Positions 25,703 through 35,809 are shown, counted from the first letter of the stretch. The stretch is 64,000 nt of DNA from an uncultured Winogradskyella sp. (GCF_947498345.1 NZ_CANMJY010000003.1:1-64000); one strand, 5' to 3'. Numbers and translations are program-made. The notes: generated from the letters alone by a model not told the origin.

Positions 25703-28156
25703 CTAGTAGTTATCTACATTCAGTATCACCCTTACAGATCTAAAATCTTTAACTGCGTTAAAACTACTATCAATCTTTTTTATTGCCTCCTTTGTTTTTG
25801 CTAAAGATTGCTTCTGAGGAATCTTAACCAAAATATTTTTGTTGTATAAATTACGTATTCGGGAAATAGGTGGAAACTCTGGACCAAGCACATTAGCCTT
25901 AAATACATGTCTTAATGACTTTGCATACCAATCTGCAGCAAGATTCACTCGATTATAATCTTTGTGTTTGAAGGTGATTTTAATTAATCTGTAAATCGGT
26001 GGATACTTATAATTGTAGCGATCATTCATTTGCTCAGCATACATATCCTTATACGAATTAGTAGAAACTTGCTGTAAAATATTATGATGTGGATTATAGG
26101 TTTGAATCAGCACCTTGCCTCTTATATCTGTACGCCCAGCCCTACCTGAGACTTGAGCCATTAATTGGTAACTACGCTCATGGGCTCTAAAATCAGGGAA
26201 GTTCAATAAGTTATCAGCATTCATAATCCCAACCAGTTTTACGTGTCTAAAATCCAATCCTTTGGTAAGCATTTGTGTTCCTACCAAAATATCAATATCA
26301 CGCTGTTCAAAACTATTAATGATCTTTTCGAAACCATATTTGCCTCGTGTGGTATCTAAATCCATACGCGCAACTTTTTTTTCGGGAAATAAGACTTTAA
26401 CTTCTTCTTCTATCTGTTCGGTTCCAAAACCTTTGGTATCTAAAGTTGCATTACCACAAGCTTGACAGCTTTTTAACATCGCTGAATTATAGCCACAATA
26501 ATGGCAACGTAGTTGATCTCTGTATTGATGATAGGTTAAACTTACATCACAATTAGGGCATTGTGGCGAATTACCACATGTAATACACTCTACAATAGGA
26601 GAAAACCCTCTTCTATTTTGAAATAATATAATTTGAAAATCTTGCTCCAAAGTTTCAGTCATTTCTTCAATTAATCGGTCTGAGAAATGGCCTTTCATAC
26701 GTTTACGTTTGTACTTATCAGTAAGATCTACCAATTCAATATCTGGCATCAATACATTATTATAACGTGTGTTTAATTCTATTAAACTATACTTGCCCTG
26801 ACTCGCATTAAAATAACTCTCTAGACTTGGTGTCGCAGAACCTAATAATGCCTTAGCCTGATGCATATTCGCTAATACTATAGCTGCATCTCTGGCATGA
26901 TATCTAGGTGCTGGGTCGAATTGCTTATACGATTGCTCATGCTCTTCATCTACAATGATTAAGCCTAAACTATGGAATGGTAATAGTAATGACGAACGTG
27001 CTCCAATAACCACTTGAGTTTTTTCAGAATTGTTGAGCATATTGTTCCATACTTCTACCCTTTCATTACCAGAATATCTACTGTGAAAAACAGCTACCTT
27101 ATCACCAAAATAATCCTGTAGGCGTTGAACAAGTTGTGTTGTAAGTGCAATTTCCGGTAATAAATACAAAACTTGCTTCCCTAACTCCAGTTGTTTTTGA
27201 ATTAACTGTACATAGATCTCTGTCTTACCAGATGAAGTAACTCCATGCAATAAGGCTACGGATTTGGTTTTAAATTCAGCTTCAATAGCATGAAACGCCA
27301 AAGATTGTGCTTCATTTAATATTTTAGAATCTGCTTCCCCATCACCTACAAATTGGATACGATCCGTTTGGATATGGTATTCTTCTAAAATCCCTTTATC
27401 TATAAGTACTTTTACGATGGAAGAAGATGCTCCACTTCGTTTTACTAACTCCGATACTTTTATGGGCTTATTTTCTGAAGCTTCAAGCGTAAATAAGGTT
27501 AAAATAACTTCGCGTTGCTTAGGTGCTCTATTTAGAATCTCTAAAAGCTCTTGTAATTTTTCTTCGGATTTGTGATGGTCATGAAGTTTTACATAGCGTA
27601 CCAGCCTTAGTTGGTATTTCTCGTAAAGCTCTTCTTGAAGGTGCAATACACCCTTTTCAACCAAACCATTAATAACAGGCAGCACATGCTTTTTATCTAA
27701 AATAGAAACCACATCTTGAATCTTTAACGATGTCTGATATTGCAAGGCTTCACAAATTAAAAATTCATCATCTTTTAGTTCTGAATCTTTAATATCAATT
27801 TTTTCATTCTTAGAGATAATGGTTTCACTTTCTAAAATAAAGGCATTAGGCATTGCTGCGCGCATAACTTCACCTAAGCTACACATATAATAATTAGCAA
27901 TCCATTCCCAATGTTTTAATTGGATTTCAGTAACTACGGGTTTTTCATCTAAAATTTGATGAATAGTCTTTGCCTCGTAGGATGTTGGTGGATTATTGTG
28001 AATCTTATACGCTAAAGCCGTATATATTTTACTTTTACCAAAAGGTACAGCTATTCGCATTCCTGTTTTAAGGAATTGCGCTTCAGCTTTAGTAATATGA
28101 TACGTAAATGCTTTTTGAAGCGGAATGGGTAATATGACATCTAGAAAGTAAGTCAC
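25703..28156 (-). CDS. priA: Primosomal replication protein N' (PriA helicase)
   Basis: A superfamily 2 DNA helicase that reloads the replisome at stalled forks. It has the N-terminal DNA-binding domain ('YFLDVILPIPLQKAFTY'), Walker A 'GVTSSGKTEIY', Walker B box 'VDEEHEQSYKQ', the PriA-specific zinc module with paired CxxC motifs ('CITCGNSPQCPNC', 'CHYCGY', 'CQACG'), and helicase motif VI 'QVSGRAGR'. The start is the GTG at 28156, whose first base is the last base of the DUF2147 TAG stop, implying coupled translation. The longer frame from a TTG at 28174 would overlap that gene by 19 bases and is less likely. It is the last gene of nadC-yihY-DUF2147-priA. Confidence 0.95.
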   Translation of the reverse strand: MTYFLDVILPIPLQKAFTYHITKAEAQFLKTGMRIAVPFGKSKIYTALAYKIHNNPPTSYEAKTIHQILDEKPVVTEIQLKHWEWIANYYMCSLGEVMRAAMPNAFILESETIISKNEKIDIKDSELKDDEFLICEALQYQTSLKIQDVVSILDKKHVLPVINGLVEKGVLHLQEELYEKYQLRLVRYVKLHDHHKSEEKLQELLEILNRAPKQREVILTLFTLEASENKPIKVSELVKRSGASSSIVKVLIDKGILEEYHIQTDRIQFVGDGEADSKILNEAQSLAFHAIEAEFKTKSVALLHGVTSSGKTEIYVQLIQKQLELGKQVLYLLPEIALTTQLVQRLQDYFGDKVAVFHSRYSGNERVEVWNNMLNNSEKTQVVIGARSSLLLPFHSLGLIIVDEEHEQSYKQFDPAPRYHARDAAIVLANMHQAKALLGSATPSLESYFNASQGKYSLIELNTRYNNVLMPDIELVDLTDKYKRKRMKGHFSDRLIEEMTETLEQDFQIILFQNRRGFSPIVECITCGNSPQCPNCDVSLTYHQYRDQLRCHYCGYNSAMLKSCQACGNATLDTKGFGTEQIEEEVKVLFPEKKVARMDLDTTRGKYGFEKIINSFEQRDIDILVGTQMLTKGLDFRHVKLVGIMNADNLLNFPDFRAHERSYQLMAQVSGRAGRTDIRGKVLIQTYNPHHNILQQVSTNSYKDMYAEQMNDRYNYKYPPIYRLIKITFKHKDYNRVNLAADWYAKSLRHVFKANVLGPEFPPISRIRNLYNKNILVKIPQKQSLAKTKEAIKKIDSSFNAVKDFRSVRVILNVDNY

Positions 28157-28578
28157 TATTCTATACGCTTCCAATACTGGGTTTTGTAGAAGAAAGCTAC
28201 ATAACCTCTAACCTGAAGTTTGCCTTTATCGTCTTCTAACTTCAATCTGCATTTATAGGTTTTTCCATTTTCTGGATTAAGAATGGTACCTCCTTCATAA
28301 ACATCATCCCCTTTTTCTAATCCTTCAATAATGACCATGTTTAAAATAGATTGATCTTTTTTAGAACCTTCACAATTAGAACACTTTGGGTTTTCTTCAG
28401 ATGGATTGAGCAATTCAATAATTTTCCCATAAATCTTTCCATCACTCTCATAAATCTCTACTATAGACTTTTCTTTACCTGTTTCGTCATCTATAGTTTT
28501 CCATTTACCCAAAACACTTTGCGCAGAAATAAGATTACATCCTATTAAAAAAAGTATACCAATTAAAAGTCTATTCAT
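28156..28578 (-). CDS. DUF2147 family secreted protein
   Basis: A 140-residue exported protein with a signal peptide (about 1-19, 'CNLISAQ'). The DUF2147 core is clear: 'VLGKWKTIDDETGKEKSIV' near the start, and 'GTILNPENGKTYKC' with 'LQVRGYVAFFYKTQYWKR' at the end, a small lipocalin-like barrel. The two Cys in 'PKCSNCEGSKK' may form a disulfide or bind metal. It overlaps yihY by eight bases and priA by one, so it is part of the operon. Function is not established for the family. Confidence 0.88.
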   Translation of the reverse strand: MNRLLIGILFLIGCNLISAQSVLGKWKTIDDETGKEKSIVEIYESDGKIYGKIIELLNPSEENPKCSNCEGSKKDQSILNMVIIEGLEKGDDVYEGGTILNPENGKTYKCRLKLEDDKGKLQVRGYVAFFYKTQYWKRIE

Positions 28579-29515
28579 TGTTATTGATTTTTCGTAATCG
28601 TCTTAGAGAGGCATTTAACTCATAACCCAATAATAAAATATTCGAATTCAACCACAGATATAGAAGCAATATTAAAAGTGCTCCTATAGAACCATATAAC
28701 TTATTATACTGAGAAAAATTATCTATGTAGATACCAAATAAATATGAAGTGAGTATAATAAGTAAGGTGGTTAAAAGCGCACCTATTGAAAAGAACCGTG
28801 TATGACGTCCTTCTTTTGTACCAAAATAATATAAGGTAGCGGTTGCTAAATAAACCATAACAACAAAGAACATGTACTTGGCAAATATTAACCAACCCAC
28901 ACCAGAATCAACAACCTCTTCTCCAGTAAAAACCTCATAGATCGGCGCAATGATATAAATCTGAAAATATCCAAAAAATGCCACGGTAAGTAATACTAAA
29001 AAAGCTAAAATCAAGGCTACACCAAGCGCATACATATACTGCTGGAATACATTGCGTGTTAACTGCTCATGATAAGAATTTTCAAAACCAGAAAACACTG
29101 CATTGACACCATTAGCCATCAATAACATAGATAGTAGAAATACCGATGAAACTAAGCCTGCTCCTGCTCCACCACTAATGTTTTCAAAAATATTTGAGAA
29201 AAAGAAATCTGAGGTTTGGGGAGGTAAAAATGAATTTAAAAAATCTAAAAATTCAGCCTGAAAATCAGCAATCGGTATATAGGGTATTATGATAATTACA
29301 AATAATAAAAATGGAAATATCGCTGTAAAAAAACTAAACGCAATAGCACTTGCTCTTGTGGTTAAAGCACCTTTTACAATACCCATAATATAAAGCTCCA
29401 ACAAATCGTAAATAGACAAACCTTCAAACCCTGGCAATCTAATCTGCTTAAAAAAGCGAACGACTAAATTAAGTATCGGAATTTTATCTAGTTTATCTTC
29501 AATATGTTTAGTCAT
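28571..29515 (-). CDS. YihY/BrkB family integral membrane protein
   Basis: A 314-residue inner-membrane protein with about six hydrophobic helices. The family features are visible: 'GALTTRASAIAFSFFTAIFP' at the first helix, a central amphipathic loop, and 'YGSIGALLILLLYLWLNSNI' near the C-terminus, followed by 'LLGYELNAS'. Older annotation as ribonuclease BN is known to be wrong for this family. The transport role is unknown. It starts one base after the nadC stop, so the two are translationally coupled. Confidence 0.9.
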   Translation of the reverse strand: MTKHIEDKLDKIPILNLVVRFFKQIRLPGFEGLSIYDLLELYIMGIVKGALTTRASAIAFSFFTAIFPFLLFVIIIIPYIPIADFQAEFLDFLNSFLPPQTSDFFFSNIFENISGGAGAGLVSSVFLLSMLLMANGVNAVFSGFENSYHEQLTRNVFQQYMYALGVALILAFLVLLTVAFFGYFQIYIIAPIYEVFTGEEVVDSGVGWLIFAKYMFFVVMVYLATATLYYFGTKEGRHTRFFSIGALLTTLLIILTSYLFGIYIDNFSQYNKLYGSIGALLILLLYLWLNSNILLLGYELNASLRRLRKINNNE

Positions 29516-29516
29516 G

Positions 29517-30374
29517 CTACAAAGCCTTAAGGCTCAAATCCATATTATAAACCGAATGTGTTAATGCACCTGATGAGATATAATCTACTCCACATTCTGC
29601 ATAATGTCTCACCGTTTTTTCATTAATACCACCAGAGGACTCCGTTAGGCACTGATTACCAATCAGTTTAACTGCTTTTCTGGTATCTTCATAATTAAAG
29701 TTGTCTATAAGAATACGATACACACCTCCGCAGTCTAGTATTTCTTTAATTTCTTCAAGATTACGTGCTTCAACAATAACCTTTAAATCTCGATTGTTAT
29801 CTTTTAAATATTGTTTTGTTAAATTGATAGCTTTTGCAACTCCACCTGCAAAGTCAATATGATTGTCCTTTAGCATTATCATATCATAAAGTGCAAATCT
29901 GTGGTTTTCACCACCACCAATCTTAACAGCCCATTTTTCTATGGCTCTAATTCCGGGAGTAGTTTTACGCGTATCTAAAATTTTGGTTCCTGTGCCTTCT
30001 AATAAATCAACAAACTTTTTAGTCTTAGTAGCAATAGCACTCATACGTTGCATGGCGTTTAAAACCAAACGCTCTGCCTTTAAAATAGATTGCGAAGCTC
30101 CTTCTACATAAAAAGCTATATCTCCATACTTTACTTCGCTACCATCCTTGATTAAGGTTTCAACTTTCATGTCTTTATCTACATAAGCAAATACTTGCTT
30201 TGCAAACTCAATGCCAGCAATAACACCTTCATCTTTTACTAAAAGTTTAGCTTTTCCCATAGCAGAAGCTGGTATACATGCCAATGAGCTATGATCGCCA
30301 TCACCAACATCTTCTCTTATGGCATTAATAATAATACCTTCTATTTCTTTGTCGAATTGTGCTTTTGAAATCAT
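29517..30374 (-). CDS. nadC: Nicotinate-nucleotide pyrophosphorylase (carboxylating)
   Basis: Quinolinate phosphoribosyltransferase of de novo NAD synthesis; it converts quinolinate and PRPP to nicotinate mononucleotide, CO2 and pyrophosphate. Conserved elements in order: 'EDVGDGDHSS' near the N-terminus, 'LNAMQRMSAIAT', 'DTRKTTPGIRAIEKWAVKIG', 'GGENHRFALYDMIMLKDNHI', 'VEARNLEE' and 'ESSGGIN'. The 285-residue length is standard. It is the first gene of the operon to priA and is divergent from rlmH. No nadA or nadB is present in the window. Confidence 0.96.
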   Translation of the reverse strand: MISKAQFDKEIEGIIINAIREDVGDGDHSSLACIPASAMGKAKLLVKDEGVIAGIEFAKQVFAYVDKDMKVETLIKDGSEVKYGDIAFYVEGASQSILKAERLVLNAMQRMSAIATKTKKFVDLLEGTGTKILDTRKTTPGIRAIEKWAVKIGGGENHRFALYDMIMLKDNHIDFAGGVAKAINLTKQYLKDNNRDLKVIVEARNLEEIKEILDCGGVYRILIDNFNYEDTRKAVKLIGNQCLTESSGGINEKTVRHYAECGVDYISSGALTHSVYNMDLSLKAL

Positions 30375-30491
30375 GTAACTCTTATTTAGTGTAAAAATAG
30401 GAAATTGATTAACGATATACGATTTTTAGATTTATGAATTCTGACTTAAAAAAATCAAAAAAATGGTAATTTGTAAATCGTAAATTTGAAT

Positions 30492-30965
30492 ATGCAAATA
30501 AAACTCATCTCCATAGGCAAAACCGACAACGCTAATCTTCAAACTTTAATTGAAGACTATACTAAACGTTTAAGCCATTATATTCGGTTTAATTTTGAAA
30601 TTATACCAGATATAAAAAACGTTAAGCATCTCTCAGAAGCACAACAAAAGGATAAAGAAGGTGATCTTATTCTATCAAAAATACAAAAATCTGATGTGGT
30701 TATTCTTTTAGATGAAAATGGTAAACAAATAAATTCTATTGCTTTTTCTGGTTATTTACAAAAACGCATGAATTCTGGTATTAAAACTTTAATATTTGTT
30801 ATTGGTGGACCCTATGGATTTTCGGAAACTGTTTATAAAAGAGCAAATGGAAAGTTGGGCTTGTCTCAAATGACGTTTTCGCATCAAATGGTACGTTTAT
30901 TTTTTATAGAGCAATTATATAGAGGGTTTACTATTTTGAAAAACGAGCCTTATCATCACAGATAA
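30492..30965 (+). CDS. rlmH: 23S rRNA pseudouridine-1915 N3-methyltransferase
   Basis: A SPOUT-class methyltransferase acting on 70S ribosomes at the helix 69 pseudouridine. 'MQIKLISIGKT' begins the protein, 'FVIGGPYGFS' is the SAM-binding knot, and 'PYHHR' is the invariant C-terminus. I take the ATG at 30492 (157 residues) over a TTG two codons upstream. A TAAATTTG element at 30481-30488 lies directly before the start, so the mRNA may have almost no leader. Confidence 0.96.
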   Translation: MQIKLISIGKTDNANLQTLIEDYTKRLSHYIRFNFEIIPDIKNVKHLSEAQQKDKEGDLILSKIQKSDVVILLDENGKQINSIAFSGYLQKRMNSGIKTLIFVIGGPYGFSETVYKRANGKLGLSQMTFSHQMVRLFFIEQLYRGFTILKNEPYHHR

Positions 30966-30986
30966 AACAGCAAACCCTCCTATATA

Positions 30987-31008
30987 ATAAACGTCAAAAA
31001 CGTTTTAT
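30987..31008. terminator. Weak convergent terminator between rlmH and hpf
   Basis: An AT-rich inverted repeat around ATAAACGT / ACGTTTTAT, with one bulged base, lies between the convergent rlmH and hpf stop codons. It is short and could be coincidental. Confidence 0.35.
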
Positions 31009-31014
31009 AAATAA

Positions 31015-31314
31015 TTAGTGTGTTTTGAATACTTCTTTTCTCTTTTTTAATTGGCGTGTTAAATCATTTATAGTTTCATTGACTGCCATTTCGTATGAAG
31101 GTTCATTAGATGTAGCAAAAATTCGTGGTCCAGGCAAGCTTAATTCTATATTACATATCTTACCCGCATCATAATTTTTATCATCGTGCTTAATATAGAC
31201 TTGAGCTGAAATTAAAAACTCAAACTTATCAGCTAATTTTTCTAATTTATCTCTTGTGAATTCTGATAATGTTTCACTTACATCTGTGTTTACATATTGA
31301 AAATTTACCGTCAT
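31015..31314 (-). CDS. hpf: Ribosome hibernation-promoting factor (short form)
   Basis: A 99-residue HPF/YfiA-like protein that binds the 30S decoding site in stationary phase. The beta-alpha-beta-beta-beta-alpha plan is visible: 'DVSETLSEFTRDKLEKL', 'AQVYIKHDD', 'CNIELSLPGPRIFATSNEPS', then the helix 'MAVNETINDLTRQLKKRK'. It lacks the C-terminal dimerisation domain of long HPF. A perfect 12-base palindrome lies in the divergent intergenic region upstream. Confidence 0.92.
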   Translation of the reverse strand: MTVNFQYVNTDVSETLSEFTRDKLEKLADKFEFLISAQVYIKHDDKNYDAGKICNIELSLPGPRIFATSNEPSYEMAVNETINDLTRQLKKRKEVFKTH

Positions 31315-31378
31315 AATCTTACTTGTTTTAATTAATAATTCCTTTATCTAAGATACAGCTTTTAGAGCTATGTGCTAC

Positions 31379-31390
31379 TGATAATTATCA
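31379..31390. promoter_or_regulatory. Perfect palindrome TGATAATTATCA between hpf and the DCC gene
   Basis: A 6+6 perfect palindrome lies in the 153-base divergent gap, 65 bases upstream of hpf and 78 bases upstream of the DCC gene. It resembles half of a Fur-type box but lacks the usual spacing. It could be an operator for either gene, or chance in AT-rich DNA. Confidence 0.3.
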
Positions 31391-31467
31391 TAAATTATCT
31401 ATAAAGTAAAATAGTTTTGAAAGTTTAAAACGTTAGTTACGTCTATTGATTTATAAATAAGCGTATT

Positions 31468-31854
31468 ATGGAAAATTACCTAAAAAAAGATATCATAATT
31501 TTTGACGGAGAATGCAACCTATGTAATGGTGTTGTGGGATGGTTATTAAAATTTGCTCCAGAGGATTTATTTCAATTTGTAGCCTTTCAATCACAATATG
31601 GGCAAAATTTATTGATAAAATATGGTTTTCCAACAGATCAACTCGATACGGTTATATTAATTGACGAAAATGGTGTAAAAACTCATTCTGATGGGTTCTT
31701 AAAAATTGTATCAAAAATACCTAAATGGCAACGTGTTGCTGCCTTATTAGCATTTGTCCCAAGAATGTTTAGAGATTTTATATATAAAACGGCATCGAAA
31801 AATCGTGTAAAATGGTTTGGACAATCTAAAAGTTGCACCATTGATTTTAGATAA
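31468..31854 (+). CDS. DCC-family (DUF393) thiol-disulfide oxidoreductase-like protein
   Basis: A 128-residue thioredoxin-fold-like protein named after its 'DxxCxxC' motif, seen here as 'IIFDGECNLCNG'. 'FVAFQSQYGQNLL' and the C-terminal 'YKTASKNRVKWFG' with a final Cys are typical of the family. There is no signal peptide, so it is probably cytoplasmic. It ends eight bases from the stop of the convergent glycosidase gene. The redox partner is unknown. Confidence 0.88.
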   Translation: MENYLKKDIIIFDGECNLCNGVVGWLLKFAPEDLFQFVAFQSQYGQNLLIKYGFPTDQLDTVILIDENGVKTHSDGFLKIVSKIPKWQRVAALLAFVPRMFRDFIYKTASKNRVKWFGQSKSCTIDFR

Positions 31855-31862
31855 ATTATAAT

Positions 31863-33659
31863 TTACTCAAAAACCACATCGTCTATATAAATTTTATAAG
31901 GAAACCCATTTCCATTAGAGAATAATACCAAGCCTGAACGAATACAACTTAAATCTAATTTTTTAGTTTTTATCGTATATTTTTTCCATTGGTTTGTCAG
32001 CTTTATCTCGATAGATTTCTTAGCAGTATCAGGAAATGGTTTATCCGCATCGATCAATCCAAATCCAATGGTGGCATAGACATCATCAAAACTAGCTTTT
32101 GCCCAGAAACTAAATGTTTTAGCACCACTAATATTATAGCCACCAAGAATGTCTCCCCAATCATTTGCAGGATCAACAAAAGCAAGTCCATACCAATCAC
32201 CTACAGCATTATAACTAATTTTAATAGATGTTTTCCCGGTATGTGCTTCATCTTTAGAATTTAAATCAACATCCATGGCTTTATAGTTACCCATATATCC
32301 AGATGGGAGATAAGGTAATTCTTCACCGTTATTATAAATATAAAAAGGTAAGCTCACTTTAGGTACTTTAAATTTTATTGCCTTTGCTTTTTCGTCAATA
32401 ACTTGTATTGCGTTAGAAGCCATACCTAGGTTATTAGAACTATCCTTAACATTTACATACACCTTTATCGCTCCATGTTCTTCTGGCAATTGAATTTCAA
32501 ATCCTTCGCTGAGATTCCCTCTGTGGTTAATTGCATTGATCTGATTTCTACGTTTTCTACTACCTGTGCGTTGATTGTAAGAAAAGTTGACTTCCAGACT
32601 TTCGTTTTCGGCATCAGACACTTTTAAATTTACAGGTATCCATGTACCACTTTTGTAAGTTTTTTCAGGTAATTCAAAAAATTCGATTTTAGGAACATAA
32701 TTATTAGGTAGATTACCTGTATAAGCTTCTCTAATAGCCCAATATTGTGGTCTATAACTATTATTAAAATGTGTTAAGAGCCATGCGCTGGCAAAATCAT
32801 TACCACTACCGTAATGAAATACATATACACCCAAACATTTTTCTTTATTAGCAATCCAATTCTTATACCCATTAGCAATGGCATCATACTTATCAGTATC
32901 TGTAGGTTCTACCTTAACTCCGTATTTCTCATTTTTAATATCCCATTCTCCCGTAACGCCAAACTCTGTAACAATATAAGGCTTGTCAATATTTCTTTTA
33001 TCTAATTCTTCTTGAAGAAAGTTAGCTCCAATACCATAACTGTTTAATCCATAAATATCTATTGAAGGGACATATTTTTCCCACCAATCCAAACCAAATG
33101 TCCAAGCTTCAACTGAGGTAATTGGATGATTAGAATCTAAGGTCTTTATTTGACTACACACCCGTTCTAAAAACTTTGAGTAAGCCATTTTTTCTTCATC
33201 TGTAGCCATGTTTAGGTATACTTCGTTAGCGACTCCCCAAGTTAAAACTGCTGGATGGCTCTTGTAAGTCTCAACCACTTCAATAGATGTTCTATACATT
33301 ACTTCCATGCCCTCAGTATCTGTAAGGTAATCGAAATGGTCATCATCTTCCATTCCAGGTCGACCATGTCGCATCCATATACCAACCATCACCTTAATAT
33401 CATGCTTTTGTGCGGCATCAAGTAGCGCTTTCGTATTTTTACCTGTAGCCCAAGTCCTAACTGTATTAACGCCTAAAAACTTTAAATCTTTGAAATAATT
33501 ATCGTAATTATTTACATCTTTGTCGTAACCAAAAGTAGCCCCTTTAATATTAAATGGCTGACCATCAACTTTTAGAATCCAATGTTCATTTATTTTTTCT
33601 ACAGTAGTCTGTGCATTAATCCAGGTGGTGAAAAATAAAACAAGAATAAGGGTTCGCAT
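31863..33659 (-). CDS. Secreted clan GH-A glycosidase (GH2-type TIM barrel) with C-terminal beta-sandwich module
   Basis: A 598-residue protein with a signal peptide (1-16, 'WINAQ'). Residues about 20-315 form a (beta/alpha)8 barrel with clan GH-A signatures: 'NIKGATFGYD' at the start, 'GVNTVRTWATG', the acid/base Glu146 in 'WGVANEVY' and the nucleophile Glu232 in 'IVTEFGV'. An Ig-like segment follows (about 320-425). The last 170 residues look like a carbohydrate-binding jelly roll ('AHTGKTSIKISYN', ending 'YKIYIDDVVFE'). Similar proteins are annotated as GH2 TIM-barrel or beta-glucanase-like. No SusC/SusD pair is nearby, so it is not in a polysaccharide-utilisation locus here. The substrate is not deducible. 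Confidence 0.82.
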   Translation of the reverse strand: MRTLILVLFFTTWINAQTTVEKINEHWILKVDGQPFNIKGATFGYDKDVNNYDNYFKDLKFLGVNTVRTWATGKNTKALLDAAQKHDIKVMVGIWMRHGRPGMEDDDHFDYLTDTEGMEVMYRTSIEVVETYKSHPAVLTWGVANEVYLNMATDEEKMAYSKFLERVCSQIKTLDSNHPITSVEAWTFGLDWWEKYVPSIDIYGLNSYGIGANFLQEELDKRNIDKPYIVTEFGVTGEWDIKNEKYGVKVEPTDTDKYDAIANGYKNWIANKEKCLGVYVFHYGSGNDFASAWLLTHFNNSYRPQYWAIREAYTGNLPNNYVPKIEFFELPEKTYKSGTWIPVNLKVSDAENESLEVNFSYNQRTGSRKRRNQINAINHRGNLSEGFEIQLPEEHGAIKVYVNVKDSSNNLGMASNAIQVIDEKAKAIKFKVPKVSLPFYIYNNGEELPYLPSGYMGNYKAMDVDLNSKDEAHTGKTSIKISYNAVGDWYGLAFVDPANDWGDILGGYNISGAKTFSFWAKASFDDVYATIGFGLIDADKPFPDTAKKSIEIKLTNQWKKYTIKTKKLDLSCIRSGLVLFSNGNGFPYKIYIDDVVFE

Positions 33660-33738
33660 AACAAAGAATTTAATAAATCAAAGTTAAGGCTTTATATACA
33701 AAAGAGAGATCACTATTTTAGACATAAATACTTATTAT

Positions 33739-34314
33739 ATGCAACTCGTTTTTGCCACCAATAACCAGAATAAACTCAAAGAAGTACAAGCATTAATCCC
33801 AGAATATATTAAATTATTGAGTCTGGCAGATATTTTGTGCATTGAAGATATCCCAGAAACACAATCAACTATTGAAGGTAACGCCATACAAAAAGCTGAG
33901 TATATCAAAATCAATTTTGGTTATAACTGTTTTGCAGACGATACAGGTTTAGAGGTAGATATCTTAAATGGTGATCCGGGTGTGTTTTCTGCACGTTATG
34001 CAGGACCTCAACGTAATTCTGAGGACAATATAAATAAGTTACTAGCAGAATTAGAAGGTAAAGATTCTCGTAATGCTCAATTTAAAACTGTTATAGCGCT
34101 ACATCTTAATGGCAAACTAGAAACGTTTACTGGTATCTGTAAAGGTGAAATTACTAACGAGAAATATGGAGACAAAGGATTTGGTTATGATCCTATCTTT
34201 AAACCAAAAGGCTATAATAAAACGTTTGCTGAAATGGATTTAGAACTAAAAAACAAAATTGGTCATCGTGGAAAAGCAGTGGCACTGCTGATCACTTTTC
34301 TAAACAATTTATAA
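33739..34314 (+). CDS. rdgB: Non-canonical purine NTP pyrophosphatase (RdgB/HAM1)
   Basis: A 191-residue cytosolic house-cleaning enzyme that hydrolyses (d)ITP and XTP to monophosphates. '[17 protein letters not shown]' is the N-terminal nucleotide-binding motif, '[20 protein letters not shown]' the metal site, and '[20 protein letters not shown]' and 'HRGKA' the substrate-binding motifs. It is convergent with guaB, a fitting but probably incidental purine neighbour. Confidence 0.95.
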   Translation: MQLVFATNNQNKLKEVQALIPEYIKLLSLADILCIEDIPETQSTIEGNAIQKAEYIKINFGYNCFADDTGLEVDILNGDPGVFSARYAGPQRNSEDNINKLLAELEGKDSRNAQFKTVIALHLNGKLETFTGICKGEITNEKYGDKGFGYDPIFKPKGYNKTFAEMDLELKNKIGHRGKAVALLITFLNNL

Positions 34315-34338
34315 GATTCCTTTCTTCAAAGAAATGGG

Positions 34339-35808
34339 TTACCTAGAATAATTAGGTGCTTCTTTAGTAATCGTAACATCATGTGGATGGCTCTCATGTA
34401 TACCACTTGCTGTAATCTTAACAAATCGACCAGTTTCTTTTAAGGTTGTAATGTCTTTTGCACCACAATATCCCATACCTGCTCTGAGACCGCCTACAAA
34501 TTGGTGAATACTTTCAAACAATTCTCCTTTATAAGGTACACGACCTACAATACCTTCTGGCACCAATTTTTTAATATCATCCTCTACATCCTGAAAATAA
34601 CGGTCTTTACTCCCTTGTTTCATAGCTTCAACAGAACCCATGCCTCTATAAGATTTAAACTTTCTACCTTCGTAAATTATCGTTTCCCCTGGGCTTTCTT
34701 TAGTTCCCGCTAAAAGTGAACCTAACATTACGGTATCTGCGCCAGCAGCAATAGCTTTTGGAATATCTCCCGTATAGCGAATACCACCATCTGCAATAAC
34801 TGGTACTCCAGAACCTTTAATCGCAGCAGCTACTTCTAATACTGCCGAAAATTGAGGAAAACCTACCCCAGCAACAACTCGTGTTGTGCAGATAGATCCA
34901 GGTCCAATACCTACTTTTACAGCATCTGCACCTGCTTCAACCAAATACTTGGCTGCTTCTCCAGTAGCAATATTGCCAACAATGACTTCTAATTTTGGAA
35001 ATTGTTGTTTTATAGATTTTAATATCGTAACCACACCTACTGTATGACCATGAGCAGTATCTATAACTACTGCATCGACCCCAGCTTTTACTAAAGCCTC
35101 AGCTCTATCCACAGCATCACCAGTTACTCCAATAGCGGCAGCTACTCTTAATCGTCCATAAGTATCCTTATTAGCATTTGGTTTTAATGTCACTTTAGTT
35201 ATATCTCTAAAAGTAATTAGACCTGCAAGCTTATCTCCTTCGACTATTAATAGTTTTTCAATCTTATTGGCCTGTAAAATATCCTCTGCATCTTTAAGAG
35301 AGGTCCCAACTGGAGCTGTAACAAGATTTTTACCAGTCATAACTTCAACGATTGGTCTATCTTTTTGGTGTTCAAAACGCAAATCGCGATTGGTAACTAT
35401 TCCTTTGAGCACTCCGTTATCATCAACAATAGGAATTCCGCCAATACTGTGCTCTCGCATTGCATTTTTAGCATCAGCTACAACTGCATCCATTGATAGT
35501 GTTACAGGGTCTATAATCATACCACTTTCTGCACGCTTTACACGTCTTACTTTCTGTGCCTGATCTTCAATCGTCATATTTTTGTGCAGCACTCCAATAC
35601 CTCCTTCTTGTGCCATAGCAATGGCCATTTTACTTTCTGTAACGGTATCCATTGCAGCTGAAACTACAGGAATATTAATAGTAATATTTCTAGTAAATTT
35701 TGTTTTGATATTAACTTCGCGCGGAAGTACTTCTGAAAATGCTGGAACTAGTAGGACGTCATCGTAGGTAAGACCTTCACCTAGGATTTTGTTTTCGTGT
35801 GCTGTCAT
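34339..35808 (-). CDS. guaB: Inosine-5'-monophosphate dehydrogenase
   Basis: Oxidises IMP to XMP with NAD+, the committed step to GMP. A TIM barrel is interrupted by two CBS domains (about 95-220). The catalytic loop is '[15 protein letters not shown]', with the active-site Cys. '[20 protein letters not shown]' is the standard N-terminus and '[10 protein letters not shown]' the IMP-binding/flap region. I take the ATG at 35808 ('[12 protein letters not shown]'). The longer frame from 35832 would put its first codons inside a perfect palindrome. Confidence 0.96.
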   Translation of the reverse strand: MTAHENKILGEGLTYDDVLLVPAFSEVLPREVNIKTKFTRNITINIPVVSAAMDTVTESKMAIAMAQEGGIGVLHKNMTIEDQAQKVRRVKRAESGMIIDPVTLSMDAVVADAKNAMREHSIGGIPIVDDNGVLKGIVTNRDLRFEHQKDRPIVEVMTGKNLVTAPVGTSLKDAEDILQANKIEKLLIVEGDKLAGLITFRDITKVTLKPNANKDTYGRLRVAAAIGVTGDAVDRAEALVKAGVDAVVIDTAHGHTVGVVTILKSIKQQFPKLEVIVGNIATGEAAKYLVEAGADAVKVGIGPGSICTTRVVAGVGFPQFSAVLEVAAAIKGSGVPVIADGGIRYTGDIPKAIAAGADTVMLGSLLAGTKESPGETIIYEGRKFKSYRGMGSVEAMKQGSKDRYFQDVEDDIKKLVPEGIVGRVPYKGELFESIHQFVGGLRAGMGYCGAKDITTLKETGRFVKITASGIHESHPHDVTITKEAPNYSR

Positions 35809-35809
35809 G

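Noticed and set aside
28157..28174. TTG start for priA at 28174
   Set aside because: It would overlap the DUF2147 gene by 19 bases; the GTG sharing a base with its stop codon gives the family N-terminus.
31863..33659. Part of a polysaccharide-utilisation locus
   Set aside because: No SusC/SusD pair, sulfatase or other carbohydrate enzyme lies nearby.
35267..35563. 98-residue plus-strand frame inside guaB
   Set aside because: Antisense shadow of the CBS domains of a clear gene, with no ribosome site, promoter or recognisable family.
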